This document shows, in pieces, positions 31,291-39,815 of a stretch of 64,000 nucleotides of DNA. The notes beneath the pieces are model-generated. The model was not told where the DNA came from, did no database searches, and was given only the letters and a program-made list of their open reading frames with translations. This DNA comes from Alentia gelatinosa. Taxonomy: Eukaryota > Annelida > Polychaeta > Phyllodocida > Polynoidae. Both the position numbers and the translations under genes were made by a program. Position 1 is the first letter of the stretch. Each line of letters starts with the position of its first letter. The stretch is taken from positions 18,761,088-18,825,087 of the forward strand of contig OX465579.1 in NCBI GenBank assembly GCA_950022655.1, read 5' to 3'.

Positions 31291-33830
31291 TGGGGGAGGT
31301 GGTATACTACTACCGTCCCGCTAGGAAGGTGGGTAAATCTCCCAAACTCCAGTCCTGGTGGTCGGGACCCTGGAGGGTGACGGCAGTCGTAGGAGGACCC
31401 ATCTACGAGATCACGATGGGCCGGAGGAAGAGAGTGGTCCACTTCGACTCCCTGAAGAGGGCGTCACCGGAGGCGGCGGATCGAGTCTCCCGCCACCTGG
31501 CGGGTGATGCGACTCCTACGCCGACAATGTCGTCTGCTAACATGACAGCTCTTACGTCAACCGCCGATCAGGGCCCGCGCGAGCAGGTCCGTCGTGTGGG
31601 GGGAGGGCCTGTTGTCGGGGGAAACAGAGCACTAGATGCGGAGACCCGGAGGGTGAACAATTGGAAGAGGGCGGAGCGAAGGAGGGCCAAGAAGAGAGCG
31701 ATACTGTTCGAGAGCAGGTTCCAGGCAGCGGGAGACGCGAGCTCCGCAGCGGAGGACAGCCCGGAGGTCCAGCTGGGCAGTGTGGTCCGGCGCGTGGTCG
31801 CGGAGAAAGCGCGATCTCACGGGGCCGCGCATGCGCGGCCAGAGGGACAACAATCGTGGCGGCCATTAAACACCATGGGCAAGCAGCATGTCTGCCACTT
31901 GTGTGACACGGCGTTTGCGAGGGCGGACAGACTGAAACGCCACAAGGAGACCAGGCACTCCGTATGGTCCTTGGGATGGCGCTGCCCGGACTGCGGCCAC
32001 CTATTTAGGGCGGCTAGGAAGAACGACTTTCTTCACCACCTGCGCCGCCACTCCCATCGGTGGGCCGTGTACCCCAGCGAAATCCCGCCTGCCCTCCGCC
32101 TCTACTTCCCGCCTGGGGAGGGCCAGGCGTCCACAGAAAAAGGGGAAACGACAGCTGCGAAGAAGCTCAAAGGCCGGGCCTCCAAGAAAAAGGCGGCCCA
32201 GAAGGCCGACAATACGGCGGAGGAGATGGGGGACCAGCAGCCCGAGACCTCATCATGCTCGACGGCCGAGGCGACGGGGCCCCCAGCGGGCCAGTCAGGC
32301 CCCTCCGTGTTCGCGACACCCGATGTGCGACCAGGGAGCCCAGTGGTAACCCCCCGGCTGTCAGACCCCGGTATCACCATCGGAGAAGGGGGGGAGGACA
32401 CGACAGATCGGGAGTCGGAGGGGGACGAGCCCCTTAGCGCTAGAGTGGAGAGCCCCATGAGCGTGGGGGGGAGTCCCAAGACGAATAGGAGGAGGACGGC
32501 CATTAGTTGGGGGCTTGACACCACCTCGGCGGAGGTGACACCGGCACCCTCCCCAGCCCTGACCCCGGTATCCCTCTCGGTGGTAGAGAGCGTCTTGGGT
32601 AAAATGGGCGTGCCCCCCAGGAAAAGGACGGACGGCGACGGCGAGGAAGAGATCGAGATCGATCTGTCAACTTTTCTCACCTCGGCGACTGCAGTGCTCG
32701 CCAGTCAGACTGTGGGGGGGGCCTCGGTGGGGCCGCGTACCCCCCGCTTCAACGAGTCGGCCGCCTTGAGTGTTCTAGCGGCCATCCGGGGTCCCGGAGA
32801 GAGGGTGGCCAGCAAGGGGATGCCGGCCCCCGGGGACTCACCGTCTTCCACCGCCTGTTCTCGCAACTGGCGGTCTGTGTGGACAAGGTCGCCCTCCCCT
32901 TCTCAGGATGGGGGGGCGGAGCGGTTCCTTCGGGCGGGAAGAGATGAGGAGGAGGAGCTAGCGGTGGTGGGCGACTCGCCTACCGAGGACCTTCGGGAGG
33001 AGCTACCGGCGGCGCCCGCAAGCATGGAGGAACCGGCTGTTCCCCCGGCCCCAGAGGGAGGGCCCAACGCGAGCCCGTCGGAGTTACGGGAGGAAGGCCC
33101 CTCGGCGACGCCTCCGGTGGTGCTGGCGGCCCAGGATACCAAAGAAGGGGAGGAGAAGGAGTTACGTGAGGAAGGTCACGTGTCGACGCCTCCGGGGGAG
33201 CTGGCGGCCTCCCCACTAGGACCGGACACTACGGGGCCGCGGGACGAGGAGCCGGCACATGCCCCCCCGACAAAGGTGGAGCCGCGGGTGGGCATCAGGA
33301 ACGACCGGGGGACCAGCTCCTCTCCGGAGGCAAGGATGGTCCGCCTGGGCCACCCTTCCGCAGTACCACCTCAGAAGCAGGGCGCGGCTGATCCCCCCTT
33401 GCTGGGGGCACCAGGGAGCGAGCCCGAAGCGGGACCCTCCCATGTACCAGCAGCTCCTCCAGTGACCCCGGAGGCGGGACTACGCGAGGCGCCACGGGAG
33501 GACACCCCGGAGGCGGGACCACGCGAGGCACCACGGGCGGACGCCCTGGAGGAGGAGCTACCAGTCCCCGAGGAGGACATGGGGAAGGGGCCCGTCCCCC
33601 CCAAAAGGCTTAAGCGGCGGGAGCAGCTGATGCATACTTCGGCGGCGCGGAGGGAGTATGCCATTCCCTTCGAGGTGATGAAGTGGGCCGCCAGCCAGTG
33701 GGACGGGAAGTCACATGTGCGAGTTCTGCCCACGGGGGGGAGCACGGACCCCACCAGGACCTGCCGTGGTACGGGGAGGCCGACTCGGTGCTGTCGTCCT
33801 GGGCTCAGCGGGAGGTGCCCCCCAACCTAG
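31284..33830 (+). CDS. Element 1 integrase C-terminus fused to a tandem C2H2 zinc-finger ORF
   Basis: One frame of 848 codons. The first 75 or so residues are the integrase GPY/F-type tail (SPKLQSWWSGPWRV, VVHFDSLKRA). A basic, Arg-rich linker follows, then two C2H2 fingers: CHLCDTAF with H-x4-H, starting near residue 204 (31893), and CPDCGHLF with H-x3-H. After them come about 550 residues of acidic, Pro/Glu-rich low complexity with repeated EAPRE / LREE segments, and a basic KRLKRREQ stretch. There is no signal peptide or transmembrane helix, so it is not an envelope gene. Such a cargo is not part of the standard Ty3/gypsy layout. A DNA- or chromatin-binding role is inference. Confidence 0.8.
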   Translation: MGVGEVVYYYRPARKVGKSPKLQSWWSGPWRVTAVVGGPIYEITMGRRKRVVHFDSLKRASPEAADRVSRHLAGDATPTPTMSSANMTALTSTADQGPREQVRRVGGGPVVGGNRALDAETRRVNNWKRAERRRAKKRAILFESRFQAAGDASSAAEDSPEVQLGSVVRRVVAEKARSHGAAHARPEGQQSWRPLNTMGKQHVCHLCDTAFARADRLKRHKETRHSVWSLGWRCPDCGHLFRAARKNDFLHHLRRHSHRWAVYPSEIPPALRLYFPPGEGQASTEKGETTAAKKLKGRASKKKAAQKADNTAEEMGDQQPETSSCSTAEATGPPAGQSGPSVFATPDVRPGSPVVTPRLSDPGITIGEGGEDTTDRESEGDEPLSARVESPMSVGGSPKTNRRRTAISWGLDTTSAEVTPAPSPALTPVSLSVVESVLGKMGVPPRKRTDGDGEEEIEIDLSTFLTSATAVLASQTVGGASVGPRTPRFNESAALSVLAAIRGPGERVASKGMPAPGDSPSSTACSRNWRSVWTRSPSPSQDGGAERFLRAGRDEEEELAVVGDSPTEDLREELPAAPASMEEPAVPPAPEGGPNASPSELREEGPSATPPVVLAAQDTKEGEEKELREEGHVSTPPGELAASPLGPDTTGPRDEEPAHAPPTKVEPRVGIRNDRGTSSSPEARMVRLGHPSAVPPQKQGAADPPLLGAPGSEPEAGPSHVPAAPPVTPEAGLREAPREDTPEAGPREAPRADALEEELPVPEEDMGKGPVPPKRLKRREQLMHTSAARREYAIPFEVMKWAASQWDGKSHVRVLPTGGSTDPTRTCRGTGRPTRCCRPGLSGRCPPT

Positions 33831-34307
33831 AGCGTGACGGGATGATCCCGGTCGGCAGGCACCAAAAGTCTAACTGTGTTCTCCGGGAAGACGGCCGGAC
33901 CGTGATGCACTTCGAGAGACAGTCCATCTACCGGAAGGTGAGTGTGAACCCAGTTTCCATAGACTAGGGTCTGAGAAAGTAAAAGATCGTGAACAGGGGA
34001 GGAGCTCCGTAGTAATCGAGGGCCACCCGGTTTCCCGAGGGGGGAGGAGGAACGAGCACCGCAGGGAAAGGGGGGATAGGGCCCCTTTTGGATAAAGCTG
34101 CGGGGAAGGGCGGGGAGAGGGGAGGGAGGAGGAGGACACAGCATAAGAGAAGGGGGGGGGGGGAGCCCATATATCGGGGCCCCCACACCCGGCCCGGAGG
34201 AATCAGAAGCAGGAGAGCTCATGATGTGTGTTTTATTCCAGGCCACCCCGGAGGAGCTCGCCCTACGGGAGAGGCAGCAGAGGCGCGGGGACCCCTCTAG
34301 GGAGTGA
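33683..34307 (+). CDS. Element 1 extra-ORF C-terminal part with candidate intron
   Basis: Near 33715 the extra ORF appears to change frame. The continuing frame reads GPHQDLPWYGEADSVLSSWA through RTVMHFERQSIYRK. There a consensus donor (AAG/GTGAGT, intron from 33938) meets an acceptor TTTTATTCCAG ending 34241. Joining them keeps phase 0 and adds ATPEELALRERQQRRGDPSR before TGA at 34305-34307. Unspliced, the frame ends about 10 codons later. The intron is about 304 bases, purine-rich and G-run-bearing. Confidence 0.55.
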
Positions 34308-35044
34308 CCGCAGGGACCGCCGGAGTCGCCAGGGCAGCTGGAAAGAAGTGCCGTACCAGCGCCCCATCTTGTTGTGTTGACAATCTTATAAGCCCCAGTT
34401 GGGGGTAGCGCCGCCGCTTCTCTCCGGAGGAGGGCGCGCCTTCGTCGATTAGACGCTCCTGTTCAGTTCGTGAGTTGGACTCGGATCGCCCCCTGTTGGG
34501 GTAACGTGGTTCACTCCACGCCGGAGGGGAGTATTGGTGACCCGCATGTCAGGACACTGGACTGTTCTTCGTTGTTGCCCGCTCCACTCCGGAGGAGGGC
34601 ACTTTGTTTTAATTATGGATACGGGCCCGTTAGCCCCTTGTACCCTCACAGAGGGGTCTTGTTGGATGTAACAATAAAACCGCGATGATGACACCCGGGT
34701 TCTTCTCGTCGATTTTTAGCTGATATTAGGCTCCCCTCTGGAGTAGGCAGGTCGTACCCGGTTTGGGCGCGGGCCTTATCAGTAAGTTCCCTTATGGAAC
34801 AACCCCCCGAGAGGGGCTTGGCCTTCTAGAGGCCCTGTGGTCTCCGGAGAGACTGCTATCAGAGGAAGTTAATACCCTCAAGTAATTAGGCTCCCATATG
34901 GAGCACGCCCCTTGTGGGACATTGTTAACTCTAGTTGAGGCCGGGTAGCGGCCAACCCATTCTCCATAGAGTTTGGTTTAACCCTGGGGCACCCCGGACG
35001 GCCCGTTAAGAAGGTAGGTTCGCTTAGGAATAAGGAGGGGAGAG
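34308..35044 (+). other. Element 1 3' non-coding region with CTCCGGAG-type hairpins
   Basis: No ORF. Short palindromes of the form CTCC-GGAG or CTCY-RGAG recur at about 34422, 34522, 34588, 34735, 34811 and 34853. A candidate AATAAA lies at about 34672. The polypurine tract AAGGAGGGGAGAG (35032-35044) abuts the 3' LTR and would prime plus-strand synthesis. Confidence 0.6.
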
Positions 35045-35183
35045 TGTGGTGATAATAGGGGATCGCGGTCAGCGGTCTCTGGAGGAGGGTTACGCGTAGT
35101 ACGGGTGCCTCCCGGGAGGAGGCGCCTCGCTGCGCTGTCAGCCTGCTCGTCGGGTCTTGTGTCCCCTGATAAAAACCACTACA
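35045..35183 (+). repeat. Element 1 3' LTR (short, mismatched)
   Basis: The first 29 bases match the 5' LTR with one difference, and the last 41 bases match exactly, ending CCACTACA. The middle is unrelated: G/C-rich, with CTGGAGGAGG and TCCCGGGAGGAGG, no TATA box and no AATAAA. It is followed by the target duplication ATAT. Confidence 0.85.
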
Positions 35184-35257
35184 ATATTTACAATTTTTAT
35201 TTTACAGTATGTACACACACGTTTTTTTTTGCCGGAGACATCGTGGCGAAGGGCGAC
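35184..35257. other. Gap between element 1 and the recombinase gene
   Basis: Only 74 bases separate the 3' LTR from the recombinase stop codon. Element 1 has therefore inserted directly downstream of, or into, the 3'UTR of this gene, in opposite orientation. Confidence 0.6.
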
Positions 35258-37350
35258 CTACATTTTAATGTTAATGTTTATATTCGTCGCGTTGAAAGTC
35301 GCACCAGAGAGCAATCCTTTTATTAATTCTTGATTTGATACTATTTCTGATTTCTTGTGTACTTCAACCGATCTGTTTTCGCAAATATTTTGTTTAGCGA
35401 CAGTTGTCATAGGCATATCTTCAACGTCTAGGTTATCCAGGAACTCTTGAGTAAGCTGCACATCCTGTGGAAGACAAAAATATTGCGCAATTTTTAGACA
35501 ATTGTCGAAATCCATATTTCGTTGTTATATGAATGATTTATATATATATATGTTAAACTAACAATCTTTTTAACTCACATTTTCAGGTTCTGTCATCGCT
35601 ACACTAACGGAAGGTTGAGCGGCAGGACGAGTCGCGGCTTCAACGGGTACTAACTCTCTAGTCGCACATCCACGTTTCGACTTGTCGATGACAGCATCCG
35701 AGCCCAAAGCCGCTGATACTGGTCGCTTACAAACTACACCGAACTACGGTCCAAGTTTACCTATAGGAAATATATAGAAAAAACAGGAAATATTAGGAAT
35801 TTACTGGATTTCTACCGTTAATCAACTGTATTAATAATCGAAAATTGGAATCGCACCATTAAACAAAGGAAAAATATATTCACCTCAGCGTCTGATCCAT
35901 ATCGCGTTGACGCTGACACAAGGCTGCCGCTGGACATTACACTTGCGGACGACGGGAGAGCTGCCATAACCTGGATTTATTTAATAAACGAGGAAATAAT
36001 GTCAATATGATATTAAAACAAGATATTTATGAAGTGAATTTCATAAATTTCAATGTTCCATGATATTAGGAATTTTTAAATGAAATATGGACCGCACTGT
36101 GTTGGATTTTTTTTTACCTGTGGAGCGTCAATGGGATTCATGTCTTGCTGCATCTGATAACCTACAGGTTAGGAATTGAAATGTTTTTTCCCCTTGTTTA
36201 GAATATCGTACATGCATTGTTGCTGGTGAATACTTGCTGTAGCGTAGCTCTGAAGAGATTGTACGCTCTTGTGACCCGATAATTGTGCGACGATATTGGG
36301 CGGTACGCCTGCATGGATGAGTTGGGTGCACGATGTTTTTCGGACAGAGTGATTCGTAATTTTCTTGTCTATTATACCAGCTTTTATTGCCGCATTTCGC
36401 ACTATTTTAGAAAGTTCATTTTTGCCCATGCTCTGTCTTGAATACCACATTTGTGAATAAGGCGAGCAAATTTATCGGACATTTTTCTGGATTGTCAACG
36501 TTTGGCCACAACTTAGGCACAAACGCTCGCGAATTTCCGCCATCACCTTGGCGAGTTTTCGTTGTTCTCTCTTTGTAAGTTACGAACTCGTTACCAGTGC
36601 TATCCGTATCAAGTCGTAAGTCACCCCAGCATAACTGCTTTGCCTCTTGCCGCCACCTCATACCTAAACTTTTTGTCGTTATGAACCAAATAGCATTTCG
36701 CAATCCGGTTGGGGTTGAACTATCGAAGGCCCCACACTCCCACAAAGCAGCCTCATCCTCCTCAGTCAAGGGATCACACTGAAAGAAAATAAAATAATTA
36801 GAATTAATAGAATTAATTTATAATTTCAAATGTATTAAAATTCATATATTATTTGGGTCAAATATTTAATTATTTCATACGATATATTTTGCTTTTTTTT
36901 ACGTACCTTGTTAGGGTGATTCCCATGGCCCTCTGCCTTGAGTTTTTTTTTTTTACTGGATAACACTTCGCGTGCTGAACGGAATATATCAGATGTCGTT
37001 ATGTTACACTTGTAATTGTTTAAATCTAAATATCTTTTCACGCTGCCGTATATTCCACCAAGGGAATCCGGTTCAAAGTTTGTCCTGTCTTTACGGCGAA
37101 CATTTATGAAATAACCACCCAGAAGCACATTCAGTCTTAATGGCTCGATTTCTTCAATATCGATATAAGTCCCGTTCTCTTCACAGTATAACTTAAATGC
37201 GGCAACATCTCTACTCGTTTTTTTTCGTGTTTCTACACTTTTCCTACTGTTGATATATTCTTGCAAATTTTTCTCTGTTAACCCCGTATTTACGGTGATT
37301 TCCTCAGTTATTTCGGCCTCTTCTACAGTAATTATATCGCGTACGTCCAT
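35258..37350 (-). CDS. KIAA1958/Crypton-like tyrosine recombinase gene (multi-exon, one frame break)
   Basis: Exons in coding order: 37350-36907, 36778-36212, 36161-36118, 35970-35884, 35743-35579 and 35464-35258. Exon 1 is the helical core-binding part (NLQEYINSRKSVETRKKTSR). Exon 2 is the catalytic domain of the type found in KIAA1958, QRICH1 and ZMYM proteins, derived from Crypton recombinases: SLGMRWRQEAKQLCWGDLRL (Arg), RTTKTRQG (Lys), NHSVRKTSC (His-x-x-Arg), LSGHKSVQSLQSYA (His and Tyr). The last three exons join in phase 0 and end with LLSGATFNATNININIK, a tail typical of the family. Frame is lost near 36450, between LALFTN and WYSRQSMGK, apparently by a small deletion. The exon 2-3 junction is not in phase. 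It may be a recent pseudogene. Confidence 0.8.
36212..36778 (-). CDS. KIAA1958/Crypton-like gene, exon 2 (catalytic, frameshifted)
   Basis: Acceptor CTTTCAG, then CDPLTEEDEAALWECGAF. All residues of the tyrosine recombinase active site are visible, but on two frames that meet near 36450. The 3' end is uncertain: a donor GTACGA follows CAACAGCAATGCAT at 36211. Confidence 0.7.
36907..37350 (-). CDS. KIAA1958/Crypton-like gene, exon 1
   Basis: ATG at 37350 opens 148 codons, with an acidic start (DIITVEEAEITEEI), the core-binding helices and an end at GHGNHPNK before donor GTACGT. The first Met was chosen because upstream sequence in frame lacks another good start. Confidence 0.75.
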
Positions 37351-37998
37351 TGCTGCCTTTGGTTCAGCCAGCAAGTGACAGCAGAACGTTCTGCACCAAC
37401 GTCATCTAGTTGCCGTAGATAACGGCGCGCGAGTACGTAGCATAGCAACATTAATTTTCGTATTTTAATTAACTTTTAATTTTTATAACAAATGTGTATC
37501 TAATTTATTAGTTTATAATATATATTTAACGCTTCACTTTCTCTATTTATGTATTTCTACCGTAAATTTAGAAAAAAACGTCATGGTTTGTTATTGTTTA
37601 TATTTCTTTAGGCACAACTTCCGGTTTACTTCTACTCGTCGTTAGCGTCAATTGTAAGTACCTATTTTACCTATAACTATTGTTCCCGTATATGTTGTTT
37701 ATATCACATTTATTAGTGCATAGTTATTTAATAATATTGGGCTACTTGTTTACCCCTTGTCTCCCGTTTCACGTAATAATTTTCGAAGCGGCCTACTGGG
37801 GGCCGCCATTTTGTTTTTTCTAACGTGGACTCGCAAAGACGTTTCTCGCGTTATAACGTTTTCATACGTTAGTATGCCAAACGTTGGTCATAGTGCGACA
37901 AAGCCGGTTGACACAGCGCCCGAACGTTATTTATACGATACCCTTAACAGCGGGTAGTATTTCATAGACATTCGCTCATAGGTATATAATAATATCTC

Positions 37999-39365
37999 TC
38001 ATAGTTTGTTATTTCTAGTGCCATTCCAGGCACTCTGCCAGCTTTTTTGCAAAAACTCGTTTGTCATTGGTAGCAGATCAGTAAATAGAACTGTATCAGA
38101 TCCATATTGTCTGCTCAGTGTCTTCTTAGCTGCATAATCTGCAGCTTCATTAGCCTCAATCCTAATTTGGCTTGGGAGCCAACAAATAACTTGCTCTTTG
38201 CCATGGTCTCTCTTCAGTTCTGTATAGGACTGCTTGATGTCCTTTATGATTGGGTTCTTTGGGTTGTGTTGGCCAATAGCCTGCAAACAGGATTTGGAGT
38301 CTGAGAAGACGATGAACTTCTCATGGTTGGACACCTTCATCCAAGCTAGTGACTGCAATATAGCATTCGCCTCAGCGGTGAAGATACTACTTCTGCTGTG
38401 TAAGGCCTTTTTCAGGTTCCCCTATGGTGTGTGGATAGCAAAGCCGACAGGGTTTCCATCTTTGTAGGAACCATCTGTGTAGATGGGTGTGTGGTCTTTG
38501 AAAAGACCCCTTACAGTATGGTAGTCATCCATAAATACACTCTCAGGGGTGTCGGCCTTCTTTTTTTTTTGCTAGGTCAAAGAGAACTACTGGTGTTTCC
38601 TGTTCCCATGGAGGGGTTTTGGATGGTTCTTCTACTCATACTCTGCGCATTGGAATACTTGCCTCCCTGAACAGAGCCTTTGCTCACTCAGAGAAAGGTT
38701 TAATGGTATTTGGCTTTTCCCTGTAGATGGTGTTTTTGTTCTTAAAGATTATGTCATAAGTTGGGTTCTTTGGGTTTGCTCTCACCCATTTTTTTTTAAA
38801 TAATTAAAAAAAACAAACGTTTATTGGGTCTAAGTTAATACATATTAACTGCCAGACTCGGCTAGGCCGTTCTTCCGTCTGGTCCCTTATGGAGAAGAGT
38901 TACACAGCAAGTAAAATACATGGACGTCCCAGGAGGGGGCAAGGTCATTACAACATTTAACATGTCTATATGTCTATATGGTGCACCAAAATAATGAGAT
39001 GATGATATTTTATACTCCTGTCATGGTATACTGCAGAGACAGTTTCTCTCTACGCAGATGTAGCGAAGCAATTCCTGCTTCTACATAGCAGTAAATCTAC
39101 CACTGCTGGGGGTGGGACTCGAACCCACAAAGTCTTACAACCTTGGGGTTACAAGTCCGGTGCTCTAACCACTGAGCTAACTCCCCCACCTCAGACCCTG
39201 GTTTTGGATTGGTTTTAACCAGTCCAGGTAGGACTTTGCCGCAGATGCATACACTACTGAACCATAGTCCAGTCTGGATTCTATGTACATCTTGTACAGT
39301 GATAGTAGTGTTTTAGAATCTGCACCCCATTCGGGATGACTGAGGACTGTGGACAATGGCATCAC
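37999..39365 (-). pseudogene. LINE (Jockey-like) ORF2 remnant with RNase H, split by a SINE
   Basis: Reading on the minus strand: the RT C-terminal part MPLSTVLSHPEWGADSKTLL through QNQGLRW (39365-39190), a SINE insertion, then WVRANPKNPTYDIIF and a complete RNase H domain. The domain keeps the four acidic residues: YTDGSYKDG, TAEANAI, VFSDSKSC and NEAADYAA. It ends FLQKSWQSAWNGT. A few stops interrupt it. The 5' part of RT and ORF1 are absent, so this is a truncated copy. Confidence 0.75.
38786..39190 (-). repeat. tRNA-derived SINE inserted in the LINE
   Basis: The minus strand starts with a tRNA-like head: A box TTAGCTCAGTGGTTAGAGC (about 39160-39180), CTTGTAA loop region and B box GGGTTCGAGTCCC (39114-39126). 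A body of about 250 bases follows, then an A-rich tail with AATAAACG and TTTAAAAAAAA (38790-38820). The acceptor and anticodon stems do not pair well, so it is not a working tRNA. A short TGGG duplication flanks it within the LINE frame. Confidence 0.75.
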
Positions 39366-39577
39366 CCACCATCATCTTCGATCTATGTAACAACAAGAAA
39401 GCAGAATCATCAGCAAACATATATGAAAACAAACTTGCCAAAATCCATCCCCTCTTTTTTTTATTTTTTTTATTTGGTTCACATAGCATTCGACAGTACA
39501 TAGACCCTATGCCAGTACTCGCGCACGCGCGCGGAATATAGAACTTCCGGTAGGAGCTGTGTGTTGGCTTAGCAACT

Positions 39578-39815
39578 ATGACGTCAATAGTAAAGGAGTT
39601 TTGCATACGACAGCAAAAACCAAAAGAGACTGGTGCAAGATGTGTTGTTGGCTGTTCCAACAGAAGTTGTCTGGATAAAATCAGTGGGACCAAGAGAAGC
39701 TATCACCATTTCCCAAAAGATGCACAACGAAGGAAAATGTGGATGAAAGCTATTCCAAGAGCAGCATGGGCAGCAGGCCGATATGATTGCGTTTGTGGTG
39801 ATCATTTCGTTGGGG
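39578..39815 (+). CDS. THAP zinc-finger domain exon
   Basis: ATG at 39578 starts a frame with the C2CH module: CVVGCSNRSC, then YHHFPKDAQRRKMWMKAI, then CVCGDHFVG. This gives the C-x4-C, Phe-Pro, Trp and C-x2-H landmarks of THAP DNA-binding domains. The donor GTGAGT leaves one base. The module starts about 20 residues in, a little later than usual. THAP domains occur in P-element-type transposases and in host transcription factors. Confidence 0.75.

Larger units (their letters stand above)
26275..35187 (+). mobile_element. Ty3/gypsy LTR retrotransposon, element 1 (with extra 3' zinc-finger ORF)
   Basis: The element occupies 26279-35183 and is flanked by a 4-base target duplication, ATAT. It has a 5' LTR (26279-26481), a primer-binding site for tRNA-Leu, gag, protease, RT/RNase H, integrase, an extra ORF with C2H2 fingers, a polypurine tract and a 3' LTR (35045-35183). 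The domain order PR-RT-RH-IN places it in Metaviridae. The internal region is strikingly G/C-rich against an AT-rich background. Several frame breaks, mostly beside G-runs, interrupt pol. The two LTRs agree only at their outer ends. Confidence 0.93.

Noticed and set aside
31284..33830. Element 1 extra ORF as an envelope gene
   Set aside because: There is no signal peptide, furin-type site or transmembrane helix. Cys2-His2 fingers and acidic low complexity point to an intracellular protein.
39100..39190. Functional tRNA-Thr gene on the minus strand
   Set aside because: A and B boxes and a TGT-bearing loop are present, but the acceptor and anticodon stems do not pair and the variable region is too long. 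It has a SINE body and tail.
39380..39541. RT catalytic motif FADD in a minus-strand frame (SYMFADDSAFLLLHR)
   Set aside because: The frame does not continue into the RT C-terminal block that starts at 39365, and no other RT block lies upstream. It may be a fragment, but support is too weak to annotate.
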